Program-made: the position numbers and the translations under genes
Part shown: positions 33,520-41,967 of the stretch, piece by piece
How positions within the stretch are numbered: position 1 is the first letter of the stretch
Layout of the letters: each line of letters opens with the position of its first letter
Notes under the pieces: model-generated
What the model was told of the DNA's origin: nothing
Database searches by the model: none
What the model saw: only the letters and a program-made list of their open reading frames with translations
NCBI GenBank assembly: GCA_964459845.1
Contig: CAYWOC010000019.1
Span: 1-45,564 of the forward strand
Source: CALZFJ01 sp964459845
GTDB lineage: Bacteria; Bacteroidota; Bacteroidia; Bacteroidales; Muribaculaceae
Length of the DNA stretch: 45,564 nt
Direction: 5' to 3'

Positions 33520-34986
33520 ATGAATACTGAAATAAAAGATAAGCCAGAAGACGTGCAACAAAGCGGCTCATTGAAAGAACGCCTCTCACGAGTTAAAACC
33601 ACCCGATGGATCCGATTCGGAATTGTTGCCGCAATATTCATTGGCTGGGTGATTTGGCTCGGCACTTGGTGGGTGATACTGTTTTTGCCGCTGCTCGCCG
33701 ACATATACCTCACCCAATTCATACCATGGACTTGGTGGAAACACACCAAGAACGCTGCCGTTCGCACTGTCATGGGATGGGTAGATGCCATTGTGTATGC
33801 TTTGGTGCTGGTGTATTTCATATTCCTTTTCTTTGGGCAGAATTATCAGATCCCTTCTTCTTCTCTCGAAAAATCACTGCTTGTTGGCGATTATCTGTGG
33901 GTGAACAAGATGATATATGGGCCACGCGTGCCTAACACCCCACTCCACTTTCCTCTTGCTCAAAACACTATGCCAATATTAGGCTGCAAATCATATATCG
34001 ACTCTCCGCAATGGGGCTACCACCGCCTGAAAGGATTCCGTAATGTGGAGCGTTTCGACATAGTGGTGTTCAACTACCCTGCCGGCGACACAGTGGCTCT
34101 GAAAGTACAAAACCCCGATTACTACACTTTGTGCAGCATCGAGCCGGGTGGACGTGAAGCGGTGCGCACAAACAAGGCAAAATATGGCGATGTCATCTAT
34201 CGCCCTGTAGATCGCCGAGAGAATTATGTGAAGCGTGCGATAGGATTGCCTGGCGAACGGCTGAAAATAGTAGATAACATCGTGTATATCAACGGAAAGC
34301 CACTCCCAGAGCCTGAAAACGTGCAATACAACTACTTTATTCAGACCACAGGCAGCGAATTGACTGCCGCCGAATGGGAAGCTCTCGGAGTGAGCGTCGA
34401 TGATCGTAACCGCATTCCTATAACCGACGACAGCGAGAAGCTGGGTGTGCTTAGTCTCGGACTAAATATCGACGATGAGGGCAACGTGCCACCCATCTAT
34501 CAGTCGCCACTCACTAAGGCTATGCGCGAGCAGCTAAGCCACATGAGCAATGTAGCCAAAGTGATTCCTGTGCCTACGAATGAAATGATAAACGTATATC
34601 CTATCACCCACAACTATGGCTGGACCCGTGCCGACTATGGAGAGATATGGATTCCACAAAAAGGCAAGACTCTGCACCTCACGCTGCACAATCTGCCTGT
34701 ATATGAACGCGTAATACGAAACTATGAGCATAACGACCTTGCTGTGCGCGATGGCAAAATCTTCATCAACGGCATCCCTACCGACAGATACACATTCAAG
34801 ATGGACTACTACTGGATGATGGGCGACAACCGCGACAACTCTGCCGACTCTCGCTATTGGGGTTTTGTGCCCGAAGATCATGTAGTAGGCTCTCCTATAT
34901 TCGTCATCATATCTTTCGATAAGGACAAGGGATTCCCTGGAATACGCTGGAACCGCTTCTTCAAAGACGCTAACCCCGACAAATAA
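33520..34986 (+). CDS. lepB: Signal peptidase I
   Basis: 488 residues from the ATG at 33520. It cleaves signal peptides of exported proteins at the inner membrane. Two to three transmembrane helices at the N-terminus (about 32-66, 88-106) precede the periplasmic catalytic domain. The catalytic Ser is Ser115 in IPSSSLEKSLL, the general-base Lys is in YVKRAIGLPGE, and the C-terminal box D/E is GDNRDNSADSRYWGFVPEDHVVG. The protein is much longer than the E. coli enzyme owing to a large insert (about 280-410), typical of Bacteroidota. A longer in-frame start (TTG 33424) is rejected because homology begins at this Met. Confidence 0.95.
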   Translation: MNTEIKDKPEDVQQSGSLKERLSRVKTTRWIRFGIVAAIFIGWVIWLGTWWVILFLPLLADIYLTQFIPWTWWKHTKNAAVRTVMGWVDAIVYALVLVYFIFLFFGQNYQIPSSSLEKSLLVGDYLWVNKMIYGPRVPNTPLHFPLAQNTMPILGCKSYIDSPQWGYHRLKGFRNVERFDIVVFNYPAGDTVALKVQNPDYYTLCSIEPGGREAVRTNKAKYGDVIYRPVDRRENYVKRAIGLPGERLKIVDNIVYINGKPLPEPENVQYNYFIQTTGSELTAAEWEALGVSVDDRNRIPITDDSEKLGVLSLGLNIDDEGNVPPIYQSPLTKAMREQLSHMSNVAKVIPVPTNEMINVYPITHNYGWTRADYGEIWIPQKGKTLHLTLHNLPVYERVIRNYEHNDLAVRDGKIFINGIPTDRYTFKMDYYWMMGDNRDNSADSRYWGFVPEDHVVGSPIFVIISFDKDKGFPGIRWNRFFKDANPDK

Positions 34987-35020
34987 AAAGCTGCCCCCCA
35001 CACACATACATTTGCGATAT

Positions 35021-35698
35021 ATGGAGAATATGAGTGACGACATTCAAGCCGTGTTCAGCAGTGCCTATGCCGGCAGTGTGCGATATTATGCCGCAATGCT
35101 TGGCTGCGGCTGCCGCATCGGTATCGACGACGGCGAGCGGGTGAAGCGTCACTCGTGGATTCACAACCATTGCCGCATTGCCGGAGCCAATGGCGTGCAG
35201 GCACTTGCAATACCCATCGAAAAGCCTTCGGCGGATGCCGCCGGCTACCGTGTGCGCGACATGCGCATCTCGGAGCATGGCGACTGGCGACGCATCCATT
35301 GGGGGGCAATTTTCTCTGCCTACGGCAAAACTCCGTTCTTTGAATATATTGCTCCCGACCTGCAAACCATATACAATCGAGGCGACCACTGGCTCATAGA
35401 TTTCAATATGGCATTGCATGAATTGATTGTCGATTTCCTCGACATCCCGATAGCAGCTTCCCGTTGCGGAAACGACATGTCTCTGCCCTATCATTCATCA
35501 AGCGATTTTCGCGGGCTTATAGGCGAGAAAAAGCCCGACGCGATAAATCGCATCACCGATGAGGAATACTATCAAATTTGGGCATCCAAACACGGTTTTG
35601 TCCCGAATTTGAGTATTCTCGACCTGCTGATGAACACAGGGCGCGAAGCGATATTCACCCTGCACGACATGACTCTTAATTATAACTTCAATCGGTAA
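35021..35698 (+). CDS. WbqC family protein
   Basis: 225 residues from the ATG at 35021; the next Met three codons later is also possible. Family signatures: the N-terminal SSAYAGSVRYYAAML, the SWIHNHCRIAGANGVQALAIPIE block, and the WRRIHWGAIFSAYGKTPFFEYI motif. WbqC-like proteins occur in O-antigen and glycan clusters, but their chemistry is not established. It lies 34 bp downstream of lepB, a gene pairing I believe is common in Bacteroidales, and is probably co-transcribed with it. No signal peptide or membrane helix. Confidence 0.88.
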   Translation: MENMSDDIQAVFSSAYAGSVRYYAAMLGCGCRIGIDDGERVKRHSWIHNHCRIAGANGVQALAIPIEKPSADAAGYRVRDMRISEHGDWRRIHWGAIFSAYGKTPFFEYIAPDLQTIYNRGDHWLIDFNMALHELIVDFLDIPIAASRCGNDMSLPYHSSSDFRGLIGEKKPDAINRITDEEYYQIWASKHGFVPNLSILDLLMNTGREAIFTLHDMTLNYNFNR

Positions 35699-35830
35699 TT
35701 AGGATTTGGGGAGATAAATATGATATACTTTGCCTTTTATATCTGTGTAAAATCGCATATATTCGACATTTAAGCAATGATTTCCTACATATCGACCACT
35801 ATTGATGCCTCATAAATATTGTAATTTTTG

Positions 35831-35838
35831 TAATTTTG
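35831..35838 (+). promoter_or_regulatory. -7 box of the phospholipase gene
   Basis: TAATTTTG at 35831-35838; start near 35843 gives a leader of about 17 nt to the ATG at 35860. No good -33 box. The box overlaps a longer in-frame TTG start, which is therefore rejected. Confidence 0.55.
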
Positions 35839-35859
35839 CATACGAAATTGGAATTATTT

Positions 35860-36696
35860 ATGAAAATACGCTCTACTCTATCACTTATCTGCTTATTTTT
35901 TGCATTATTGGGCAACGCCCAAATCGTGAAGCTCAACCAGCCGGGATTCAATGCCGACAGCATTCGCAAAGCCTTTGACGAGGGACCATATTTCACTCTG
36001 TACAAAGATAATTACTTCATCGTAGGAACAGCCGTAGGCGATAAGCCTAACGACGAGAACTCCGATGTGAAATTCCAAGTGAGTATCGCACAGAGGCTCA
36101 CAAAGAGTACTCTGCCGGGACACACCTATCTCTTCCTCATGTATTCGCAGAAGTGTATGTGGAATGTTTTCCAAGAATCACTGCCTATGCGCGACCTCAA
36201 CTTCAATCCCGGTATCGGACTTTCCAAGCTGCTTATCGTGAAGGACCGTCTTATCGGTAAAGCCACACTGCTTATTGAGCATGAGTCGAATGGCCGCGAC
36301 GGAAAAGAATCACGCAGTTGGAACAAGATTTCATTCGCTGCCGGAGTCTTCATCGACCCTCAAATAATGATTCACGCAAAATACTGGATTCCAATTATCG
36401 ACGGCGGCGAGAACCGCGACATACTGAAATACAGCGGTATTTATCAGACAGGAATACAATATATGTCGCCCAACGGCAGATTCGGCGGGGCAATCACACT
36501 CGTCAAGCGTCAAGGATGGAACCTGAATTTCAATACGATTCTCGAATTAAACTACCGCATATTCAAGAAGGAAAACCAGTTCTTCTTCGTGCAGTATTAC
36601 AACGGATACGGAGAGAACTTGCTCGACTATAACCAGTTCCATTCACGTCTGCGTGTCGGACTGGTAATCAAGCCAAAATTTTTCAGCGATTATTGA
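35860..36696 (+). CDS. pldA: Outer membrane phospholipase A
   Basis: 278 residues, signal peptide 1-20, then a 12-strand beta-barrel pattern ending in an aromatic-rich C-terminus (KPKFFSDY). The catalytic residues align with the E. coli triad: His141, Ser143 and Asn155 in EHESNGRDGKESRSWN (E. coli His142, Ser144, Asn156). Other family blocks: YSQKCMWNVFQESLPMRDLNFNPG and YYNGYGENLLDYN. OMPLA is a calcium-dependent dimer that degrades phospholipids misplaced in the outer leaflet, keeping the LPS layer intact. Single-gene unit with its own -7 box. Confidence 0.92.
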   Translation: MKIRSTLSLICLFFALLGNAQIVKLNQPGFNADSIRKAFDEGPYFTLYKDNYFIVGTAVGDKPNDENSDVKFQVSIAQRLTKSTLPGHTYLFLMYSQKCMWNVFQESLPMRDLNFNPGIGLSKLLIVKDRLIGKATLLIEHESNGRDGKESRSWNKISFAAGVFIDPQIMIHAKYWIPIIDGGENRDILKYSGIYQTGIQYMSPNGRFGGAITLVKRQGWNLNFNTILELNYRIFKKENQFFFVQYYNGYGENLLDYNQFHSRLRVGLVIKPKFFSDY

Positions 36697-36873
36697 CGAT
36701 TAGCATCTTCCCGCTCTCTCCGCGTTTTATCCTGAAGCAAACACACGATGCCGACTGCGCCCAATAGGGTAGTGGTGGTTACATTTTTGCACACTATCAG
36801 CCTATATGTGTGATAAATAAGTAAAATTTTATTCATTTTTCTTAAAAAGAAGACAATAAATGAATAGAATGTA

Positions 36874-36881
36874 TATTTTTG
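36874..36881 (+). promoter_or_regulatory. -7 box upstream of the XRE-cupin regulator
   Basis: TATTTTTG at 36874-36881 fits TAnnTTTG. Leader about 60 nt to 36946. No -33 match. The rest of the 249-bp gap (36697-36945) shows no other signal. Confidence 0.4.
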
Positions 36882-36945
36882 TGCCATAAAACGAAAAATA
36901 TGTTTTACAGCATGTTTTTATGATAATTTAAAATTTGAATCGGCT

Positions 36946-37503
36946 ATGACTAAAATTGAGAACATCAAAAATGTGGCACATCGCCTGAAAGGTCTGCGCG
37001 ATGCTCTTGACCTCACTGTAGAGGAGTTTGCCCAAAGCTGCGGCATTGATGCTGAGACATATCTGAAATATGAATCGGGCAATACCGACATCCCCGTAAG
37101 TTTCATTTATACAATAGCCCAAACCCACGGTGTGGAACTTCCCGCACTGCTTTTTGGCGAAGAGCCTAAAATGACCAGCTACTTCGTCACCCGACATGGC
37201 AAAGGACACCGCGTGGAACGCACCGAGGCTTATAGCTATCAATCGCTCGCATTCGGATTTGCAAGCAAGAAGCTGAACCCATTTATGGTGACTGTGGAGC
37301 CAGACAACAACGAGAACATCACACTCAACACCCACAACGGACAAGAATTCAACTATGTGGTTGCCGGAAAGATGGAAATCCATATCGGAGCCAATACCAT
37401 TGTCCTAAACGAGGGCGACAGCATAATGTTCAATTCTGCCATTCCTCATGGCATGAAAGCTCTTGATGGCAAGCAGGTGAAATTCCTTGCTGTAATAATC
37501 TGA
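36946..37503 (+). CDS. XRE-family regulator with C-terminal cupin domain
   Basis: 185 residues. N-terminal XRE helix-turn-helix (about 10-65, LRDALDLTVEEFAQSCGIDAETYLKYESG), then a single cupin barrel (about 105-185) with VAGKMEIHIGANTIVLNEGDSIMFNSAIPHGMKAL. Proteins of this form bind DNA and sense a small ligand through the cupin; in many Bacteroidota they sit directly upstream of an acyl-CoA synthetase, as here (57 bp), and probably control it. The metal-binding His/Glu of the cupin are partly present (the final HG), so it may bind an organic ligand rather than metal. Confidence 0.9.
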   Translation: MTKIENIKNVAHRLKGLRDALDLTVEEFAQSCGIDAETYLKYESGNTDIPVSFIYTIAQTHGVELPALLFGEEPKMTSYFVTRHGKGHRVERTEAYSYQSLAFGFASKKLNPFMVTVEPDNNENITLNTHNGQEFNYVVAGKMEIHIGANTIVLNEGDSIMFNSAIPHGMKALDGKQVKFLAVII

Positions 37504-37560
37504 GCATAAAGCGCATATATATATTCAAATCAATCTATAAAAAATTTTACGACAGACAAT

Positions 37561-39219
37561 ATGCTTGAGAAATTCCTTGATAAAATAGAGTTTGAATCCT
37601 ACGAGGATTTCATGCAAAACTTCAAAATAAATGTGCCGGCAAACTTCAACTTCGCCTATGATGTGGTTGATGAGTGGGCAAGAATCGAACCCGACAAAAA
37701 AGCCCTGCTCTGGACCAACGACAAGGGCGAGGTTCATCAATTCACCTTTGCCGACATAAAACGCGAAAGCGACAAGACGGCATCATTCTTCATGCAACTC
37801 GGCATCAAAAAAGGAGACATGGTGATGCTCATCATGAAACGCCGCTACCAGTTCTGGTTTGCCATCACAGCTCTCCACAAAATAGGAGCCACTGTGATTC
37901 CTGCCACACATTTGCTCACCGAGAAGGATATAATATACCGCGCAAACGCTGCCGACATCCGAGCTATTGTGGCTGCCGGCGACGATATCGTGCTTAATCA
38001 TGTGAACAAGGCTCTGCCCGAATGTCCTACCGTAAAGAATTGCATATCAATCGGTCCCAACATCCCCGACGGATGGGACGACTTCAACAAGGGCATAGAA
38101 GAAGCTCCGGCATTTGTGCGCCCGAAGCATGTGAACAGCAACGATGACATTTCACGGATGTATTTCACTTCGGGTACTACTGGCGAGCCGAAAATGGTGG
38201 CTCACACTTTCACATATCCGCTGGGACACATTATCACAGCCCGCTATTGGCACAATCTGCGTGAAGACAGCCTGCATTTCACTCTTGCCGACACGGGGTG
38301 GGGCAAAGCCGTGTGGGGCAAATACTACGGACAATGGATTGTGGGTGCAAACGTTTTCGTATATGATTTCGAGAAGTTTGAGCCTGTGGATGTGCTTCAC
38401 ATGATTCACAATTTCAAGATAACTTCATTCTGTGCGCCTCCTACGGTGTTCCGATTCCTGATACGAGAAGACCTCACGAAATTCGACCTCACTTCGCTTA
38501 AATACTGCACAATAGCTGGCGAGGCTCTGAATCCAAGCGTATTCGACGAATGGTATAAGCTCACTGGCATCAAGCTGATGGAGGCTTTCGGACAGACGGA
38601 AACTACCGTCACCGTCGGTACTTATCCATGGGTTAAGCCGAAACCGGGTTCTATGGGCAAGAAAAATCCTGTGTATGACATCGACCTTATGACCAACGAC
38701 GGACGCTGGGCTGAAGACGGAGAGCAGGGCGAAATCGTGGTCAAAACTCATGGGAAGCATCCTCTTGGCTTATTCAAGGAATATTACCGAGATCCCGAAC
38801 TGACCCACGAAGCATATCACGACGACATCTACCACACAGGCGATGTGGCTTGGCGCGATGAAGACGGATATTACTGGTTTATAGGGCGAAAAGACGATGT
38901 GATAAAATCGAGCGGCTACCGTATAGGTCCATTTGAGGTGGAATCAGCCCTAATGACTCACCCGGCAGTAGTGGAATGCGCCATAACAGGTGTCCCCGAC
39001 GAGATTCGCGGACAGGTGGTAAAGACCACAATAGTCCTTTCCAAAGAATATAAAGGCAAAGAAGGTCCTGAGCTTATTAAAGAGATTCAAGACCATGTGA
39101 AGCGCACTACTGCGCCCTACAAATATCCTCGCGTAGTGGAATTTGTGGATGAATTGCCTAAGACCATAAGCGGGAAAATACGCCGTGTGGAGATACGCGA
39201 CAAGAACAACAAGAAGTGA
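37561..39219 (+). CDS. AMP-forming acyl-CoA synthetase (medium-chain/acetate-type)
   Basis: 552 residues. ANL superfamily. P-loop YFTSGTTGEPKMV (201-213), adenylate-binding EAFGQTETTVTVG, hinge YHTGDVAWRDEDGYYWFIGRKDDVIKSSGYRIGPFEVE, and the catalytic Lys of TISGKIRR near residue 542. It activates a carboxylic acid to acyl-AMP and acyl-CoA in the cytoplasm. The closest family by motif is the medium-chain/butyrate-like group; the substrate may be a short-chain fatty acid or branched acid. The XRE-cupin gene upstream is a probable regulator, and a DUF2141 gene follows 37 bp downstream. Confidence 0.93.
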   Translation: MLEKFLDKIEFESYEDFMQNFKINVPANFNFAYDVVDEWARIEPDKKALLWTNDKGEVHQFTFADIKRESDKTASFFMQLGIKKGDMVMLIMKRRYQFWFAITALHKIGATVIPATHLLTEKDIIYRANAADIRAIVAAGDDIVLNHVNKALPECPTVKNCISIGPNIPDGWDDFNKGIEEAPAFVRPKHVNSNDDISRMYFTSGTTGEPKMVAHTFTYPLGHIITARYWHNLREDSLHFTLADTGWGKAVWGKYYGQWIVGANVFVYDFEKFEPVDVLHMIHNFKITSFCAPPTVFRFLIREDLTKFDLTSLKYCTIAGEALNPSVFDEWYKLTGIKLMEAFGQTETTVTVGTYPWVKPKPGSMGKKNPVYDIDLMTNDGRWAEDGEQGEIVVKTHGKHPLGLFKEYYRDPELTHEAYHDDIYHTGDVAWRDEDGYYWFIGRKDDVIKSSGYRIGPFEVESALMTHPAVVECAITGVPDEIRGQVVKTTIVLSKEYKGKEGPELIKEIQDHVKRTTAPYKYPRVVEFVDELPKTISGKIRRVEIRDKNNKK

Positions 39220-39256
39220 CACAATCATCACTTCACTGCATAATATAATTATCCTG

Positions 39257-39724
39257 ATGAAGAAATTAATCCAATACTCAGCAACTGTGCTGCTTACGCT
39301 TGGCGTGGGCAGCACAGTTTTTGCCCAAGGCTATGGCGGCAAAAGTGCAGCAAAACAGCCTGGCGACGTTATAGCCGTCACCATAGATAGCATAGAGAGC
39401 GATATGGGCTACATAATGATAACCGTTATGAGCGACAATTTTGAGCCGTTTGATTACCAGATGCGCCCATCAAAGCGCGGCAAGATGGTGATTGAGATGC
39501 GCAAGCCTGCCGGCGAAATGCCGTTCAGCATCATGGCTTTTGAAGATGCCAACATGAACCACCGTCTCGACCTCAACGAGAACGGCATTCCTTGCGAGAA
39601 AAGCGTGGCGAAGCATTGTCGCGGCGACGAGAGTGAGGTGACTGTCACGCTGCGGCACTACGACCGTCTGCTCGGCAAGAGCAGCGTGCCTGCCGACACC
39701 GTTCAGACAAAGCCAAAACAGTAG
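39257..39724 (+). CDS. DUF2141 family exported protein
   Basis: 155 residues from the ATG at 39257; longer in-frame starts overlap the synthetase gene. Signal peptide 1-23 ending in VFAQ. The mature domain is DUF2141: MAFEDANMNHRLDLNENGIPCEK is the family hallmark, a calcium-binding-like D-x-N-x-D loop in a small beta-sandwich. Function is unknown; the protein is periplasmic or outer-membrane associated. It is 37 bp from the synthetase stop and probably shares its transcript. Confidence 0.87.
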   Translation: MKKLIQYSATVLLTLGVGSTVFAQGYGGKSAAKQPGDVIAVTIDSIESDMGYIMITVMSDNFEPFDYQMRPSKRGKMVIEMRKPAGEMPFSIMAFEDANMNHRLDLNENGIPCEKSVAKHCRGDESEVTVTLRHYDRLLGKSSVPADTVQTKPKQ

Positions 39725-39790
39725 GGGAGACACAAACAGTAATTATGCAGCCACATATCATTATGGCTACCTCTCGCACGAAAGCGGCAA

Positions 39791-41011
39791 TCATGATTCG
39801 GGCTGTACTTTAGGCAGCTCGATACGGAATGTAGTGCCTCGTCCCACTTCGGAATCTTTCACATAGATGCGTCCACCATGGTATTCTTCCACGATGCGCT
39901 TCACAAGCGTCAGTCCAAGTCCCCAGCCACGCTTTTTAGTGGTGTAACCGGGATTGAACACCGTCTTGAAATTCTTATGAGCTATACCTTTACCTGTGTC
40001 TTTCACATCAATAAGAATCATCTTGCCGGCATCACTGTTCACAGCAACATCAATGCTGCCTTCGCCCTGCATGGCATCTACAGCATTCTTGGTGAGGTTC
40101 TCCATTACCCATTCAAAGAGCGACTGGCACAGCATCACGCCACACTCGTCTTCAGGAAGATGCAACGTGAGCTTCACTCTCGACGATATGCGCGACCGCA
40201 TATATTCCAGACTTGACGTGATGGCTTGATTGATGAAAGCGAGTTCCATTTCGGGCTTAGAGCCTATTTTCGAGAAGCGGTCGGCTATCACCGACAGGCG
40301 ATGCACATCTTTGTCCATATCGCTCACAATGTCCTTGTCCACATCCATAGCCTCAAGCATCTGTGTCCACGCCATCAACGACGAGATAGGGGTGCCAAGC
40401 TGGTGTGCTGTCTCCTTCGACAATCCCACCCACACTTTGTTCTGCTCTGCCTTCTTTATGCTGATGAGAGCGAAATACACTATCAGAACAAACACGGCAA
40501 GCACACCGAGCTGGATATAGGGATAATAAGCCAGCCGACGCAGCACTGTTGAGTCCTCATAATACAAATGCTGCACAGTGTGGTCGTCAATGACTATGGG
40601 AATATGATTCTGTGTGCCTTCAAGACGCGATAATTTCGATTTTAAGAACTTTTCGTTCTCGGGGGATATGTCGTAAGGCGAAAGGCTGTCGATTGGCTCA
40701 GGGAGCTTGAAATTGCGGTGCAGGAGTATGTTTCCGTGGTCATCCACGAGCAACACGGGAATATTGTGGTTGCTCTCGATGATACTGAACAGGAAATCCA
40801 CATCAGTATTCATTCCTGTGCCGGATGCTGAGGTCAGCTCCTTGGTGGCATTGGCCCAAATCTGCATCCTCTCTCGCTCTTGAGTGGCAAGATCCTTCAC
40901 AAGATTGTTTGAGATATAGATAAAGCCGCTCACGAGAATGAGCGACACCACGATAAGCACCATTTTCCAAATCCTTCGGGAATCGTAGAAATTATGTAGT
41001 TTAATTGCCAT
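39791..41011 (-). CDS. Membrane sensor histidine kinase
   Basis: 406 residues from the ATG at 41011. Two transmembrane helices (about 17-37 and 165-185) enclose a periplasmic sensor of about 125 residues. His203 in the H-box KETAHQLGTPISSLMAW is the phosphorylation site. The ATPase domain has the N-box ENLTKNAVDAMQG, G1 DTGKGI, and G2 GWGLGLTLV. No receiver domain and no response regulator gene adjoin it, so the partner is elsewhere. It overlaps the HAD gene upstream by 11 bp, indicating coupled translation. Signal unknown. Confidence 0.92.
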   Translation of the reverse strand: MAIKLHNFYDSRRIWKMVLIVVSLILVSGFIYISNNLVKDLATQERERMQIWANATKELTSASGTGMNTDVDFLFSIIESNHNIPVLLVDDHGNILLHRNFKLPEPIDSLSPYDISPENEKFLKSKLSRLEGTQNHIPIVIDDHTVQHLYYEDSTVLRRLAYYPYIQLGVLAVFVLIVYFALISIKKAEQNKVWVGLSKETAHQLGTPISSLMAWTQMLEAMDVDKDIVSDMDKDVHRLSVIADRFSKIGSKPEMELAFINQAITSSLEYMRSRISSRVKLTLHLPEDECGVMLCQSLFEWVMENLTKNAVDAMQGEGSIDVAVNSDAGKMILIDVKDTGKGIAHKNFKTVFNPGYTTKKRGWGLGLTLVKRIVEEYHGGRIYVKDSEVGRGTTFRIELPKVQPES

Positions 41012-41885
41012 AACGCTCAATATCCTCCTGAATCCATTTAGCCACACTGTCGTCGGTGTTCTTGCCAATCACTTCATCGGCAATCTTCTTCACGGCATCC
41101 ACAGCATTCTCCACAGCCACACTATGGGTGGCAAGACGCATCATCTCCACATCATTCAGATTGTCGCCGAACACCACAAGGCGGTTTGCGCCGGTCTGCT
41201 TCTTCAGCCGGGCGAGAGCCGAGGCTTTTGTCACGCCGGGAGCATACACTTCGAGTATTCCGTCCTCATAATTGAATATATCATGGTAGCACACCGTGTG
41301 GCACGGAATCTTTGATGCTATGATGTCGTTGTTCACCAGTTGCAGACGCTCAAAGCGGTTCATCGAGAAGATGATGAGAGCATCGTCGCCTGTGGCTGTA
41401 TATGGGTCGGCACCTATCACGAAGTTCTTGTAGGGGGTATTCATCCGCTCTTTCATAAACTCCTTTTCAGTGTCGAGAAGCTCCGAATTATGATATGCCC
41501 GCAGCACTCCGTCGTGGTTGCGATAGATAAACGGATGTATTCCGCGACGCTCATATATTGCGCAGATGTGCTGCACAGCATTCTCGCGCATCGCCACGGC
41601 ATTCACATATCGGTGGATAGCCGCATCCCACATAGCCGCGCCGTTCATTACCACAAAGGGCAGGGTGGTCTTGATTCCGCTGAGCAGCGGCTCCACTGTG
41701 GCTGGAGTGCGTGCCGTTGCCACCGAGAACAACACACCGTGGTCGGTAATCAGCTCGTTTAATATCTCACGGCTCTGCTCCGACACCACCGACTGCTCAT
41801 TGAGCAACGTGCCATCAAGGTCGGAAACATACAGAGTCTTCGTCTTTCGGAATGTCGCCGTAATACTTCTGAAGTTAAATCCCAT
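41001..41885 (-). CDS. HAD-superfamily Cof-type phosphatase
   Basis: 294 residues from the ATG at 41885; a GTG 15 codons earlier lies in the terminator-promoter hairpin and is rejected. HAD motif I is SDLDGTLLNE, motif II includes VATARTP, and motif IV is VVFGDNLNDVEMM. The Cof-type cap (about 85-200) is present. Such cytoplasmic enzymes dephosphorylate sugar phosphates, FMN or PLP with broad specificity. It is the first gene of a two-gene unit; the downstream sensor kinase overlaps it by 11 bp. Confidence 0.92.
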   Translation of the reverse strand: MGFNFRSITATFRKTKTLYVSDLDGTLLNEQSVVSEQSREILNELITDHGVLFSVATARTPATVEPLLSGIKTTLPFVVMNGAAMWDAAIHRYVNAVAMRENAVQHICAIYERRGIHPFIYRNHDGVLRAYHNSELLDTEKEFMKERMNTPYKNFVIGADPYTATGDDALIIFSMNRFERLQLVNNDIIASKIPCHTVCYHDIFNYEDGILEVYAPGVTKASALARLKKQTGANRLVVFGDNLNDVEMMRLATHSVAVENAVDAVKKIADEVIGKNTDDSVAKWIQEDIERYGN

Positions 41886-41886
41886 A

Positions 41887-41945
41887 TATAAAAAACGAAA
41901 AAAAGCAGTACTTATTTTGTTATTCACCACAAAAGTACTGCTTTA
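41887..41945 (-). terminator. Terminator of the LRR gene
   Basis: On the minus strand AAAGCAGTACTT (41944-41933) pairs with AAGTACTGCTTT (41914-41903), followed by a T run and a second T run after CG. It lies about 24 bp past the LRR stop at 41968. Confidence 0.85.
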
Positions 41946-41960
41946 TGCCAAATTATCAAA
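41930..41960 (-). promoter_or_regulatory. Promoter of the HAD-kinase operon, inside the upstream terminator
   Basis: Minus-strand TTTG (41960-41957), 19-bp spacer, TACTTTTG (41937-41930). The -7 box is part of the left arm and loop of the LRR terminator hairpin. The start near 41925 gives a leader of about 40 nt to 41885. Confidence 0.65.
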
Positions 41961-41967
41961 ACTGCGC

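Noticed and set aside
36690..36887. 65-codon minus-strand open frame in the gap after the phospholipase gene, with a hydrophobic N-terminus
   Set aside because: No -7 box in front, it overlaps the end of pldA, and the peptide matches no family I know. The 80 bp nearest pldA are GC-richer than other gaps, so I keep it only as a note.
41886..41930. Longer N-terminus for the HAD phosphatase starting at a GTG
   Set aside because: The extension is read from the terminator hairpin and precedes or overlaps the expected transcript start.
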